A DNA stretch of 64,000 nt from Aggregatilineales bacterium (GCA_030834905.1 JAUQWZ010000024.1:186001-250000), one strand, 5' to 3'; positions 7,841-19,114 are shown, numbered from the stretch's first letter. Made by a program: numbers and translations. Notes: generated from the letters alone by a model not told the origin.

Positions 7841-8203
7841 TTAGTCAGAAACAACAACGAAAGGCAGCAGCGCTAAGTGGCGCGCGCGCTTGATTTCGCG
7901 TGCAAGCTCTCGCTGGCAGCGAGCGCAGTTGCCCGTCTGGCGGCGCGGCTTGATTTTGCCGGTTTCGCCAATATACCGGCGCAGCGTGTCGATATCCTTG
8001 TAATCGAAGCACTTGCCGGGAGGGCAGTAGCGGGTGTTGCGGAAACGGCGTCCACGCGGACCATCATCGCGGGAATGACGGGGACCACGGTCCCCACGAT
8101 CGCTGCGTTCATAACGTTCGCCGCGGTCGCTGCGCTCGCCGGAATCACCCTCGCCTCGGCTGGGGCGACCTTTTACCTCTTCAGCATTGACCATATCGCT
8201 CAC
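7841..8203 (-). CDS. rpsR: 30S ribosomal protein S18 with an N-terminal RG/RD-rich extension
   Basis: 120 aa; bacterial S18 is usually 75-90 aa. The core runs from about residue 55 ([28 protein letters not shown]... [12 protein letters not shown]). The first 50 residues are a hydrophilic extension rich in Arg, Asp, Gly and Ser ([19 protein letters not shown]). Four cysteines (C60, C65, C93, C96) could bind zinc, as in C+ forms of S18. The chosen start is a GTG 10 bases after AGGAG; an ATG three codons later is the alternative. Third gene of rpsF-ssb-rpsR. Confidence 0.93.
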   Translation of the reverse strand: MSDMVNAEEVKGRPSRGEGDSGERSDRGERYERSDRGDRGPRHSRDDGPRGRRFRNTRYCPPGKCFDYKDIDTLRRYIGETGKIKPRRQTGNCARCQRELAREIKRARHLALLPFVVVSD

Positions 8204-8261
8204 AGGTCATTATCTCCTGATTCAATTCACTCTGTCTGTAGGTAGATTGAGAAAGTCTGAC

Positions 8262-8660
8262 TCAAAAAGCGTAGTCGCTGTTTTCGCCGTCGTCGCTCAC
8301 AAAATCAATGTCAGTCTGGTGTGCGCGCCGGTCGCCCAGCAGGATCATCTCGTTGGCAACCAGTTCGGTACGAAAGTGCTTCTTGCCGCTTTCGTCTTCC
8401 CAGCCGCGCGTCTGCAAACGCCCCTCGACATACACCTGCTGGCTCTTGCTAAGATGCGTCTTGCAGATTTCCGCCAGGGTGCCCCAGGCAACGACGTTGA
8501 ACCATTCGGTTTCCTCGCGCCGTTCGCCTTCAGCCGATACCCACGTTCTGCTGGTAGCGACACTGAAGCTGGTCACAGGACGACCGCTGGGCGTATAGCG
8601 CATTTCCGGGTCGCGCCCAACATGACCGATGATGATGACTTTGTTCAGTCCGCGTGCCAT
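8262..8660 (-). CDS. ssb: Single-stranded DNA-binding protein
   Basis: 132 aa with one OB fold: LNKVIIIGHVGRDPEMRYTPSGRPVTSFSVAT, EETEWFNVVAWGTLAEIC and QVYVEGRLQTRGWEDESGKK. The linker is very short and the C-terminal tip is DSDYAF-like (ENSDYAF) rather than the common DDDIPF; it keeps the acidic character and terminal Phe used to recruit partner proteins. It lies between rpsF and rpsR, the standard bacterial order, and binds ssDNA in replication and repair. Confidence 0.96.
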   Translation of the reverse strand: MARGLNKVIIIGHVGRDPEMRYTPSGRPVTSFSVATSRTWVSAEGERREETEWFNVVAWGTLAEICKTHLSKSQQVYVEGRLQTRGWEDESGKKHFRTELVANEMILLGDRRAHQTDIDFVSDDGENSDYAF

Positions 8661-8713
8661 AGATGACCAACCTTGAACCGTGACGACCGACCGGGTTCTA
8701 TGCCCGCTGGCGT

Positions 8714-9010
8714 CTACTCTTCAGTTCGGACGACAAGATAGCGCAGGATGAACGGCGACAAATTCAGATTTCGCTCAATTTCCATCAGCGCTTTGGCTTC
8801 AATCTGTGATTCCATCAGGACGTAGTAACCTTCGCGCTGCTTCTCGATTTCATAAGCCAGCTTCTTACGTCCCCAGCGATCAATGCGGGTCACCTGACCC
8901 AGTTGGTCTGTCTCGATCCAGCCGCGCACCTGGTCAATAGTGTTATTCACCTGGTTTTCGTCGGCGTTATCGAGACGCACGATAAACGTGACTTCGTACG
9001 GTCTTTTCAT
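8714..9010 (-). CDS. rpsF: 30S ribosomal protein S6
   Basis: 98 aa of normal S6 length (YEVTFIVRLDNADENQVNNTIDQV, RWGRKKLAYEIEKQREGYYVLMES, NLNLSPFILRYLVVR). First gene of rpsF-ssb-rpsR. The nearest AGGAG lies 16 bases before the ATG, unusually far. The leader between can fold so that AGTTTAC just before the start pairs with GTAAACT upstream, enclosing the AGGAG. This suggests translational control of the operon, as known for S6:S18 autoregulation in other bacteria. Confidence 0.95.
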   Translation of the reverse strand: MKRPYEVTFIVRLDNADENQVNNTIDQVRGWIETDQLGQVTRIDRWGRKKLAYEIEKQREGYYVLMESQIEAKALMEIERNLNLSPFILRYLVVRTEE

Positions 9011-9014
9011 TGGG

Positions 9015-9074
9015 GTAAACTCAGTTCTCCTTTCCCCGGGGTTGCCCTGCCTGTGACGAGAGGCGTCAGTTTAC
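9015..9074 (-). promoter_or_regulatory. Candidate structured leader of rpsF (possible S6:S18 autoregulatory element)
   Basis: On the minus strand GTAAACT (9068-9074) pairs with AGTTTAC (9015-9021), enclosing the AGGAG ribosome binding site and a GC-rich inner hairpin region. Known S6:S18 leaders lie in this position, but the diagnostic CCG bulge could not be confirmed by eye. Confidence 0.35.
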
Positions 9075-9102
9075 AGAGCGGAAAGACAGTTTCGCGCCGA
9101 AT

Positions 9103-9131
9103 ATATTACATGATGCGCGAAGGTTTGACAA
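9103..9131 (-). promoter_or_regulatory. Sigma70-type promoter of rpsF-ssb-rpsR
   Basis: On the minus strand TTGTCA (9126-9131), a 17-base spacer and TAATAT (9103-9108). The -35 box and the spacer lie inside the 3' end of the O-antigen ligase gene, giving the ribosomal operon its own promoter. Confidence 0.65.
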
Positions 9132-10581
9132 CCGTCAGTTGTCCTTCAAGTGCCAGCCGCGAGCTTGCCAAACCCAGGGTGACGACCAGCCAGAACAGCG
9201 TGATCGAGGCATGAAAGTCGAGGCGGAAAAAGTACAGGTCGGCGGTAGCATTGATCAGCGCGGTGAGCAGGGCGGCGTGGTAGCCGAGGTGGATTGAGTC
9301 CAGATCGGGGTCGTCGTGGGCTGCCCCCCAGGCGCGCCGCGCGTAGATAAAGACGCCGCCGACGACCAGCGCGAACAGCCCGACGCCGACCAGCCCGATC
9401 TGATTCGCCATGATCAGGTAGGTGCTGGCGACGTCCGTATACAGCCCGATTTCGGGCGTGCCGGTGAAGCCAACCCCGGCGATGGGGTAGCGGCTGATGA
9501 GTTCCAGCGAGTCGCCATATTCGCCGACGCGCATCTGGGTGGCAAGGTCAGAACCCGTGAAGGCTTCGACGAATCGCTGCACTAAATCCTGCGTTTGCGG
9601 CAGCAGCAGCGCCAGCGCCAGACCCAGCGCCAGCAAAAGCAGGAAGCGACGATAGCCCTTGAACAGACCGATGAATGCCAAGCCGATGCCAAACGCCAGA
9701 ATCGACGCGCGCGACGATGTCAGCACTAGCGCGATGCCGACGATACCGAGCGCGCCCCAGGCGATCCAGCGGCGGCGCAGCACCGGACGGCGGGCGAACA
9801 CCTGCGGCGCGATCATGGTAGCCGAGACTGCCAGAAAGCCGCCGAGCGCGTTGGGATCGACCCAGGTGCCGATGGCGCGTTCCATCTCCTCAGGGTTGTC
9901 TTCGATGTAGCGAATGACGCCGCCATCAGGGTAGCCGATGCGCGCCAACCGAACCAGCGTGCGCTCGGCGATATCATCCGGCGCCGCCCACAGCGCAATC
10001 GCGATCAGTGCCTGAACGCTGACCGCCGCCATGATGACCAGCACCAGCCGCCGCAGCGAGGTTGTGTCGCGCAGCATGTCCACCAGGATGAACACCAGCC
10101 CAATACTCAGGATGGTTTCGGCAAACTGTCGCAGATCGGTGGAAGTTGGGCGGGCGTAGCGCACGCCGAGAATAAAGCTGAGGATCAGCCAGCCGATGTA
10201 GAGCGCGATCAGCAGGTGTACCGGCGTCAGCCGAACGGATCGGCGTTGCCCGGTCATCCACTGAATGGCGTACACCATCAGGAATGCGCCCATGGCGGCG
10301 TCCATCAGGGTCGGCGTGAAGCCAATTTTGAAAGGGAAGGTGCCGAAAGGCAGCAGCGCCATCACGGCGATAATGCCGTAGAGCGCGGCGTTAACGTTGG
10401 TGATGATGTACAGCCCCGCGAACAGACCGAGCAGGATGCCAAACGTGATGATCGGTCCGGTGACTGCCAGCAGCAGACCGACCACGCCGCCCGTGATACC
10501 GATGGCAGCGCCGATTAAAATCGCGTAGGCGCGGCGGTCAAGCCGGGCGATCCAGTCCTGCAGCGGGTTGCTGACGTACAT
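9106..10581 (-). CDS. O-antigen ligase/polymerase family membrane protein
   Basis: 491 aa, about twelve membrane segments, with the Wzy_C-type central region (LTSSRASILAFGIGLAFIG) and the large external loop before it that carries TWVDPNALGGFLA. Family members ligate or polymerise glycan chains at the outer face of the membrane. The start used is the ATG at 10581, 6 bases after AGGA; another ATG is present two codons upstream. It overlaps the end of the yfhO-like gene by 44 bases and closes the envelope-glycan gene run. Confidence 0.82.
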   Translation of the reverse strand: MYVSNPLQDWIARLDRRAYAILIGAAIGITGGVVGLLLAVTGPIITFGILLGLFAGLYIITNVNAALYGIIAVMALLPFGTFPFKIGFTPTLMDAAMGAFLMVYAIQWMTGQRRSVRLTPVHLLIALYIGWLILSFILGVRYARPTSTDLRQFAETILSIGLVFILVDMLRDTTSLRRLVLVIMAAVSVQALIAIALWAAPDDIAERTLVRLARIGYPDGGVIRYIEDNPEEMERAIGTWVDPNALGGFLAVSATMIAPQVFARRPVLRRRWIAWGALGIVGIALVLTSSRASILAFGIGLAFIGLFKGYRRFLLLLALGLALALLLPQTQDLVQRFVEAFTGSDLATQMRVGEYGDSLELISRYPIAGVGFTGTPEIGLYTDVASTYLIMANQIGLVGVGLFALVVGGVFIYARRAWGAAHDDPDLDSIHLGYHAALLTALINATADLYFFRLDFHASITLFWLVVTLGLASSRLALEGQLTVVKPSRIM

Positions 10582-12814
10582 AACCATTCCTGATTCGTGA
10601 GATTAAAACCGCGACCAGTATACCTAATCCGATCCAGGTGAACAGGCTGATCGCAGCGCCGGCACGATATGACAGCGGATTATAGGTCAGCTCGACGATA
10701 TGTTCGCCCTGTGGAACAACCACCGCCGAAATCGCGCCATACGCCTTGAGGATGTCGGCGGGCTGATCATCAACGGTGGCATACCAGCCAGGGTAGTAGG
10801 GTAGGGCGACAACCAGAATTCCGTCGTCCGATGCGTTGGCGGCGATGGCGATATGCTCTGGCTCAAAGATGGTCACCCCAGCGCCGGTTGGCTCGCTTGT
10901 GGTGGAGGCTAAAGCCGGATCGCGTTCGAGGATGGCGGTAGTGGTGAGTGGGAAACTGAGATCGCCCAGTTGTGAAAATACGTCCTCGTCGCTGCTGATG
11001 ACCCTGTAGTCGTAATAGATGCTGGCGAACGGGCGCGGGTTTTGCAGTCGAAACAGATTGATTCCGCCCCAGCGGTCGCGGCCAGCCGCGACGATTTCGG
11101 CGGGAACCGGAAGCTCGCTCCAGTCCGAGTAGACATAGCGCACCGCGAACAGCCACCAGGCGACCGGGTCGGGCATGACGCCTTCGATAATCGTGTAGGG
11201 TCCCTGCAAGAACAGCGGGCTGATGCCGTGAATGTCGGCAAGACCGTACAGGCTGCCGTAGTTGTCGGTTAAGCCGCGAAAGCCATCGACGAAGAAGGGC
11301 GTGTTGGTATCGGCGAGCGCCTGCGCCACCAGCGGCGGCGGAGTCATCGAAAGCTGTTGTGATGGCGGCACCGGGTCGTAATTACTTTCGGCATTCATAT
11401 TCACCGCGAATAACTCGACCACCACCAGCAGTGGAAGCAGCCAGAAGACACGACGCGGACGCGGCGCGGCGGTCAGCCATGACAGCAGCAGCGCCGATAA
11501 TCCGGCGATGAAGGCGGCGAAAAGGATGTTGTTGACGATATCGCCATGGGCACCAGGACTGATGAGCCAGACCGCCAGCACCAGCGCCGCCAGAAGGATG
11601 ATCACAATCAGGACGCGGCTTAGCGTGGCGCGCAGGTGACGCGACGCGGGCTTGTCCTCGTGCTGGTTCCACGTGACCAGCCATGCCGCCCCTGCACCTG
11701 CGAGAACGGCGAGACTGTTAGCGACCAGATAGGCGGCGCGTTCCTGCCCGCGAAAAAACTGGACGCCGGGAAGCAGGCTGTAAAGCAGCGGGTAAAGAAA
11801 GCCGTTTCTGCCGAAGCTCCACAGCAGGGCGAACAGCGCGACCACTCCCCAGAAGCGGCTTTGCGGCAGTCTGCGCCAACTGGCAATGAATGCCAGCGCC
11901 AGCGCCGGAAAGCCGACCCACAGCGGCGACCACAGGCTGACGATGCCCGGAAAGATAAACTGAACGATATCGCTGACCGGAAAGCCGTTGCCCTTGTCCT
12001 CGTAAGTCAGATCGAGGCGGGCGGTATGAGCCAGGTACTCAATGCCGGGGATGAGCTGCACCGCCGCCAGCCCGAAAGCGACCAGACCGAACAGCGCCGT
12101 TCCCAGCACAAAGACATGCCAGCGGCAGCGGCGCGTCCAGACATTCCAGCCGAAATAGGCGACCAGCAGCAGCGTCAGGAAGTAGCTGGTCTGCGGGTGT
12201 CCCGCCATCCATGACAGACCCAGCCCCAGCCCGGTCAGCAGCAGCCAACCCCAGCGGGGACGCTCGTCTCGCATCGCCTCAAAGATGCCCAGCGCCGCCA
12301 GCGGCAGCCAGATGCCCGCTTCCAGCAGCGCCAGTTGCAGCGGCGGATAGCCGGTCAGGTAGCCGCCATAGCCCGCCACCAGCGCGGCGACCAATCCCCC
12401 TATGACGCTGCCGCGCCATGCCAGCGTCAGGCGGCGCGTGAAGGCGTACATCATCAATGTATAGGCGAGGACGTGTGCCGTCATCTCCAGTTCAAGCGCG
12501 TGGTAGCTCCAACCGCCGGACAGCCGCGCCAGCGCGATGGTGACCAACCTCGGCGGGTAAAAGACCGCCGCCTGCGTATCGGCGATGAACGGCAAGCCGC
12601 CGTTATTGTACGGATTCCACAGCGGGACTTCACCCTCAGTGAAGCGCTGGTACTGGTAACCGGCGAAGGCGACAAACTGCCCCGAAAAGTCGCCCTGTTT
12701 GAGCGAAGCCTGCTCGCTCGCTGCTGGCGTGAACAGCCGCCAGAAAAAAACCAGCCACAGCACGACTAACGCGGCGATGGCGAGCAGGTCGGGATGGGGA
12801 CGCCGCAGCCTCAT
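10538..12814 (-). CDS. YfhO-family integral membrane protein (GT-C type)
   Basis: 758 aa, twelve or more membrane helices followed by an extracytoplasmic domain and a last helix near the C-terminus. The N-terminus has the YfhO pattern (KQGDFSGQFVAFAGYQYQRFTEGEVPLWNPYNNGGLPFIADTQ), including the Asp in the first external loop expected for GT-C transferases. Bacillus YfhO acts in lipoteichoic-acid glycosylation; the donor and acceptor here are unknown. Its ATG overlaps the stop of the preceding transferase gene by four bases. Confidence 0.85.
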   Translation of the reverse strand: MRLRRPHPDLLAIAALVVLWLVFFWRLFTPAASEQASLKQGDFSGQFVAFAGYQYQRFTEGEVPLWNPYNNGGLPFIADTQAAVFYPPRLVTIALARLSGGWSYHALELEMTAHVLAYTLMMYAFTRRLTLAWRGSVIGGLVAALVAGYGGYLTGYPPLQLALLEAGIWLPLAALGIFEAMRDERPRWGWLLLTGLGLGLSWMAGHPQTSYFLTLLLVAYFGWNVWTRRCRWHVFVLGTALFGLVAFGLAAVQLIPGIEYLAHTARLDLTYEDKGNGFPVSDIVQFIFPGIVSLWSPLWVGFPALALAFIASWRRLPQSRFWGVVALFALLWSFGRNGFLYPLLYSLLPGVQFFRGQERAAYLVANSLAVLAGAGAAWLVTWNQHEDKPASRHLRATLSRVLIVIILLAALVLAVWLISPGAHGDIVNNILFAAFIAGLSALLLSWLTAAPRPRRVFWLLPLLVVVELFAVNMNAESNYDPVPPSQQLSMTPPPLVAQALADTNTPFFVDGFRGLTDNYGSLYGLADIHGISPLFLQGPYTIIEGVMPDPVAWWLFAVRYVYSDWSELPVPAEIVAAGRDRWGGINLFRLQNPRPFASIYYDYRVISSDEDVFSQLGDLSFPLTTTAILERDPALASTTSEPTGAGVTIFEPEHIAIAANASDDGILVVALPYYPGWYATVDDQPADILKAYGAISAVVVPQGEHIVELTYNPLSYRAGAAISLFTWIGLGILVAVLISRIRNGYVRQQPAAGLDRPA

Positions 12815-15093
12815 GAGGCGTCCTCGTTGGGCATTAGGTACACGCGCGTCAGGTAGAGATAGTCGTTCGCCATGCCGCCATCCGGCGTGACGACGCGCAG
12901 GCGGGGGAAGCCGTCTTCGGTTTGCAGATACAGCCCAATTTCAAGCTCATAAACGCCCGGCGGCGCTGCCGGGTCAACTTCAAGGATGTGGCGATCTTCG
13001 ATGATGTCGCCAGCCTGCCAGGTAGAGGTTGGGGCTGTCCAGTTGGCTGGCTGGGCGTCTGAACCGGCGTAGAGCGTAGTGGTGATCGGATCGACGATGT
13101 GGGCGAAAACGACATAGTCGGCTTCCATCGGGCGCAGCCCGCGCCAGTAAAGCGTGAGTTCGATGGTCTGCCCGGCTGCCGGGCTGAGATCGGTCAGATC
13201 ATAGCCCACCAGTTCGATCTGATGACCGAAATTGACGCTGACCGGGTTCGGAACGTCGAGGGCGCTGCTGCGTGGAAGCAGCTCCACCGCGCCGACGCGG
13301 TACGTTTCGAATCCGTCAGTCATTATCAGCCGTTCGCCGGTGGACAGATGATACCAGCCGACTTCGACGCCGAGCAGCAGCGGTGTGTAGGCGGTATTCG
13401 GAATGTCAACGGCAATGTTTCCCTGCCACGCCGCCCCTTCGCTCAGATCGGTCATCGCCAGCAGCCCATTCCCCGGATAGATGTCGCGCTGCCCGATGAT
13501 CACCCCATCTGGCGTGACCAGATGGACGAACAGACTCCAATCGCGCGAGAGTGGGGCTGCTACCCGCCAGACCAGATTGACCAGCGCGTAGTCGCCCGGC
13601 TGAACTGAAGGCGTTTCGACAGCGGCGTCAATAAGCTCAACCATACCGCCGTCGTCAGGTTCGCGAAAAATGGCGTGGACAACCTGATCGTTGCTACCGC
13701 TTTGCTCGTGCAGGCGGGTGTGCCCTACGTCATAAGCGGGGGCGATGGTGACAAAGGGAACCAGCGCCGCGACAACGGCGAAAAACACCGCCACCGCGCC
13801 CAGCATCAGCGGGCGGGCGCGGCGCGGCAGCCACCAGCTTAAGCCAAGCGCCATCCACATCAGGATGGCAGAGAGCGCGCCGAACACTAGCCGACCCTGT
13901 GAGGCGGGGGTTTCACTTGTCCAGCGCAGGTACGATACAAATGTCACCAGCGACCAGAGGATGGTCACCAGCGCGGGCAGCCAGCGCTCGCTCGTCCAGC
14001 CGCGCCGCGCGAATACGCGGACGAAGAACACCACCGTGCCGACGATGCCCAAGCCGCCGATGAGATTAAAAATCAGGTAAATCGGCTCCGGCAGCATGAC
14101 GTTGACGCCGCCGAAGAAGCCCCAGTACGCCTGGGTGAAGCTGTGCCGTTCTGCCCACAACTGCGCCGCGTTGGCGGGTGGCGCGCGCCGTCCCACCAGT
14201 TCCAGAAAGACGTTCAGCCCGGACGGATCGCGGTAAAGCTGGGCGTTACGCGCGTACCACCAGCCCGCGATCATGATGGTCAGCCCGCCGGAGACAGCGC
14301 CGCCGATGACCAGCGGACGCCAACTGCGGAAGCGCAGGGACAGCACCAGCAGCGCCAGTATCACCAGCGGAATCAAAAAACCGATGTTGAGCTTCGCCAG
14401 CAAGCCCGCGCCAGCTACCACGCCCACAGCGGCATAGGCGCGGGGCGGCGGCAGCGAACGCGCCTTGAGCAGCAGCACGATCAGCAGGGTCAGCAGGTTG
14501 CCCAGCAGGTTTGAGAGATTGTCGTTGTTGACCGAGCCGCTGATGAACAGGAACATTGGCAGGAAGGCGTTGAGCGCCGCTGCTCCGAGCGCCACCGCCG
14601 GATAATCGGGCAGGACGGCGCGAGACAGGGCATAGGTTACCAGAACGGTGCCCAAGCCGAGGGCAATCGAGAAGAACCGCGCCACATGCACCGCCAGCGC
14701 CGTCCCCCGCCAGGGGAAGGCTTCCAGATCGCCGCGATGGACGATCATGTTCACGTTGCCGTCGGGGGGGATGACGCCGATATCGGCATGAGGATTCTGG
14801 CGGCGCAGATCGTCCATGTCGGACGTATCAATGCCGCCTGTCAGGACGGCGGCGATCAGATAGTACAGCGGCGGCTGGCTTCCTTCCTGCCGCCAGGCTG
14901 TTTCCAGCGCCGGGTCCTGTACCGGAAGCTGCCCGCCGTGATCGGCGATGTACTTCACCATCGGATAATGCCACAGTTCGTCCGACGCCTCGAAGATCGG
15001 CGTGATGAGGCTGTAAATCGTGGCGAGTACGACGTAGGCGGTCAGGATGGCGTACAGCGCCAGCCGCCCGCGCCAGTGTGAATCTGTGGTCAA
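12811..15093 (-). CDS. GT-C fold membrane glycosyltransferase (PMT/ArnT or DUF2142-like)
   Basis: 760 aa. About eleven membrane helices occupy residues 10-450, followed by a soluble C-terminal domain of about 280 residues. The first external loop reads TPIFEASDELWHYPMVKYIADHGGQLPVQ, an acidic motif typical of GT-C enzymes that use polyprenyl-phosphate sugars. The C-terminal part (SRDWSLFVHLVTPDG, LTLYWRGLRPMEADYVVFAHIVD) looks like two beta-sandwich modules. The start is a TTG overlapping the GT4 stop (TTTGA) with AGGAG seven bases upstream. Part of the glycan locus. Confidence 0.82.
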   Translation of the reverse strand: MTTDSHWRGRLALYAILTAYVVLATIYSLITPIFEASDELWHYPMVKYIADHGGQLPVQDPALETAWRQEGSQPPLYYLIAAVLTGGIDTSDMDDLRRQNPHADIGVIPPDGNVNMIVHRGDLEAFPWRGTALAVHVARFFSIALGLGTVLVTYALSRAVLPDYPAVALGAAALNAFLPMFLFISGSVNNDNLSNLLGNLLTLLIVLLLKARSLPPPRAYAAVGVVAGAGLLAKLNIGFLIPLVILALLVLSLRFRSWRPLVIGGAVSGGLTIMIAGWWYARNAQLYRDPSGLNVFLELVGRRAPPANAAQLWAERHSFTQAYWGFFGGVNVMLPEPIYLIFNLIGGLGIVGTVVFFVRVFARRGWTSERWLPALVTILWSLVTFVSYLRWTSETPASQGRLVFGALSAILMWMALGLSWWLPRRARPLMLGAVAVFFAVVAALVPFVTIAPAYDVGHTRLHEQSGSNDQVVHAIFREPDDGGMVELIDAAVETPSVQPGDYALVNLVWRVAAPLSRDWSLFVHLVTPDGVIIGQRDIYPGNGLLAMTDLSEGAAWQGNIAVDIPNTAYTPLLLGVEVGWYHLSTGERLIMTDGFETYRVGAVELLPRSSALDVPNPVSVNFGHQIELVGYDLTDLSPAAGQTIELTLYWRGLRPMEADYVVFAHIVDPITTTLYAGSDAQPANWTAPTSTWQAGDIIEDRHILEVDPAAPPGVYELEIGLYLQTEDGFPRLRVVTPDGGMANDYLYLTRVYLMPNEDAS

Positions 15094-16235
15094 ACACGAT
15101 CTCCTAAAACGCGGTCAAACAGGCTAATCGTATCACGGGCGATCTGCGTCCACTCAAACTGCGCTGCCAGAGCTTTAGCGCCAGCGCCGAGGCGTTCGCG
15201 CAGCCCCGGCGATTCGTACAGGCGGGCGATGGCGCTGGTCAGGGCGGGCGCGTCGTCCGGCGGCACCAGCAGCATGTTTTCGCCATCCACGAACGGGGGA
15301 ACGGCGATAGCCGGCTGGGTGGTCACTATCGGGCAGCCATAATGGAGCGCTGCCATTAGACTGCCGCGCCGGTAGGACGCGCCATCACAGAAGGGCAGCA
15401 CCACGACATGACTCGCCGCCAGATAGCTGGCAACAGCCGCCTCATCGACAAAGCCGGTGGTGTAAACCAGTGGCGACAGGTCACGGCGAGCGATCTGCGC
15501 CTCGATTTCCTGCCGATACGCCGCGTTGGTCGGGTCGCTGCTGCCCGCTTCGCCGCCGATAATCAGCAGCCGCGCTGGGATGCCTCGGTCGCGCAGCGCC
15601 GCCAGCGAGTCGATCATCACGTCCAGCCCTTTGCTGTGGTTGATCAGCCCGAAGAACGCCAGCAGCAGATCGCCGTCAGCCGCGCCAGCCCGGACACGCC
15701 AGCCCTGCGGATCATACCCGGCGGGCAGCGGTTGCAGGATATTGCTTCCGATGGGAATCAGCGCCGCGTGGGGCAAATGCGCCAGCCGCTGCATATCCTC
15801 GTGATTGGTGGCGATCACGCCGCCCGAGGCGCGGGCAAGGCGCATAACGATCCAGCTTCGCAGCCGCCCGGCTTTTGGGAACAGGTACGGAAAGCGCAGG
15901 TCGTGGAACATCGTCACCACCGGCACCTGTCGCAGGGCATCGGGGATGAAGTGAATCCAGGGAGACATGCGGTAGGCTGCGGTCTGGTACTGTAGGTTGA
16001 CGATATCCAGCCGCCGTGTGGCTGCCCAGCGGCGCATGAGGCTGAGGCTGCCGATGTTCCACTGTTCGACCAGCGGCGACAGCGTCAGTCGCGTATCGGT
16101 TTCCTGCGCCTGCGTTGACGCAAGCAGGAAAATATCATGACCCAGGTCTGCCATGTGTTGGGCGAGGATGCGGCTGTACGCGCCGACGCCGCCCTGCATT
16201 GGCGGGTATTCTCCCGTGACAATGCCGACGCGCAC
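15090..16235 (-). CDS. Family 4 glycosyltransferase
   Basis: 381 aa GT-B enzyme. The N-terminal domain starts VRVGIVTGEYPPMQGGVGAYSRILAQHMADLGHDI. The C-terminal domain carries GLINHSKGLDVMIDSLAALRDRGIPARLLIIGGE and the donor-binding region (VVVLPFCDGASYRRGSLMAALHYGCPIVTT). It probably adds a sugar from a nucleotide donor to a lipid-linked acceptor in the cytoplasm. A GTG start overlapping the GT2 stop (TAGTG) is used because homology begins there. Confidence 0.88.
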   Translation of the reverse strand: MRVGIVTGEYPPMQGGVGAYSRILAQHMADLGHDIFLLASTQAQETDTRLTLSPLVEQWNIGSLSLMRRWAATRRLDIVNLQYQTAAYRMSPWIHFIPDALRQVPVVTMFHDLRFPYLFPKAGRLRSWIVMRLARASGGVIATNHEDMQRLAHLPHAALIPIGSNILQPLPAGYDPQGWRVRAGAADGDLLLAFFGLINHSKGLDVMIDSLAALRDRGIPARLLIIGGEAGSSDPTNAAYRQEIEAQIARRDLSPLVYTTGFVDEAAVASYLAASHVVVLPFCDGASYRRGSLMAALHYGCPIVTTQPAIAVPPFVDGENMLLVPPDDAPALTSAIARLYESPGLRERLGAGAKALAAQFEWTQIARDTISLFDRVLGDRV

Positions 16236-17188
16236 TAGCTCACCCGCAGACCGGAGCGCAAGACCTGCCAGTAAGCATGGATTCGTTCGCGCCGCATGGT
16301 TCGTTTGTGCCCGAGGATGGTCTTGCCAACCTCGATGGCAAGCTGGAACAGATAGTTCAGCAGCAGGAACAGGCGCAGCGCCTGCGCCGTCAGCCAGCCA
16401 TGATATTTGCGGAAGTAGCGGAGCTTGCTCTGTTGAAACAGGATGTGACTGCGGGCGACTGCCTGTTCGCTGCTTTTGCCGCCGTAGTGAATAATCTTCG
16501 CTTCGCCCAGAAAGACCACCCGCCAACCGGCGTTCTTAGCGCGCTTGCACCAGTCGAGTTCCTCCGAGTACATGATGTAGCCTTCGTCCAAGCCGCCGAT
16601 CTGCTCGTAGACTTCGCGGCGCGCCATCATCGCCGAACCCTGCACCCAATCCACCTCCATCGTTTCGTGGGGTGCGGTGCCATCGGTGACGTAGTAGTAA
16701 TTGAGCAGCGATTTTGGGGCGTAGGGCTGAAGCCAGGTGCTCTCAAACAAGCCGATCCAGAAGTTCGGGAAGCGGCGGCGGGTGGACTGGGTGCTGCCGT
16801 CGTCGTTGAGGGTATGCGGTCCGACGATGCCAACGGCGGGATGCTGGTCTAGATAGGCGACCATGTTTGTAATCGCGTCGGCAGCAATTTGCGTATCCGG
16901 GTTCAGCAGCAGCAGATAACGCCCCCGGGCTTCTTTGAGGGCGATGTTGTTGCTGCGCGTGAAGCCGACGTTTTCCGACTGGACGATCAACCTGACCTGA
17001 GGGAAGCGCTGGCACAGCATCTGGACGGTGTTGTCAGCGCTGGCGGAATCGACCACGATGATTTCCGCCTGAAGCGAGTTTGGCTGGGACTCATCCAGCG
17101 ATACCGGCGCAGCGATAACGCTTTCCAGACACTGTGCCAGTAAGGCGGATACATTCCAACTGACGATGAGAATTGAGACGTCGAGCAT
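16235..17188 (-). CDS. Family 2 glycosyltransferase (rhamnosyltransferase-like)
   Basis: 317 aa. The GT-A nucleotide-sugar fold shows SILIVSWNVSALLAQCLESV, VVDSASADNT, NVGFTRSNNIALKEARGRYLLLLNPDTQI (the DxD-like NPD) and WVQGSAMMARREVYEQIGGLDEGYIMYSEELDWCKRAKNAGW. A basic, hydrophobic C-terminal tail suggests membrane association. The ATG at 17188 starts the conserved strand; an upstream in-frame start would add 17 unrelated residues. It overlaps the GT4 gene start. Confidence 0.88.
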   Translation of the reverse strand: MLDVSILIVSWNVSALLAQCLESVIAAPVSLDESQPNSLQAEIIVVDSASADNTVQMLCQRFPQVRLIVQSENVGFTRSNNIALKEARGRYLLLLNPDTQIAADAITNMVAYLDQHPAVGIVGPHTLNDDGSTQSTRRRFPNFWIGLFESTWLQPYAPKSLLNYYYVTDGTAPHETMEVDWVQGSAMMARREVYEQIGGLDEGYIMYSEELDWCKRAKNAGWRVVFLGEAKIIHYGGKSSEQAVARSHILFQQSKLRYFRKYHGWLTAQALRLFLLLNYLFQLAIEVGKTILGHKRTMRRERIHAYWQVLRSGLRVS

Positions 17189-17272
17189 GAACACTCTGTG
17201 GCTGCTGAATGTGCCTACGCGCACCGATTTTACCAGCAATTTACATTATTCGTCATATTTGCCGGTTGTGAA

Positions 17273-19041
<1,769 letters not shown>

Positions 19042-19062
19042 TTACTCCACTAAACAGCATAG

Positions 19063-19094
19063 GGGAGTCCTGCCGGTAATTCGACAGGACTCCC
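19063..19094 (-). terminator. Hairpin between the DUF4397 gene and gmd
   Basis: A perfect 10-bp stem (GGGAGTCCTG / CAGGACTCCC) with a 12-base loop lies 21 bases past the stop of the DUF4397 gene. No strong U-run follows, so it may be a weak terminator or a processing hairpin. Confidence 0.5.
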
Positions 19095-19114
19095 TGAGAT
19101 GCAAACAATCGATG

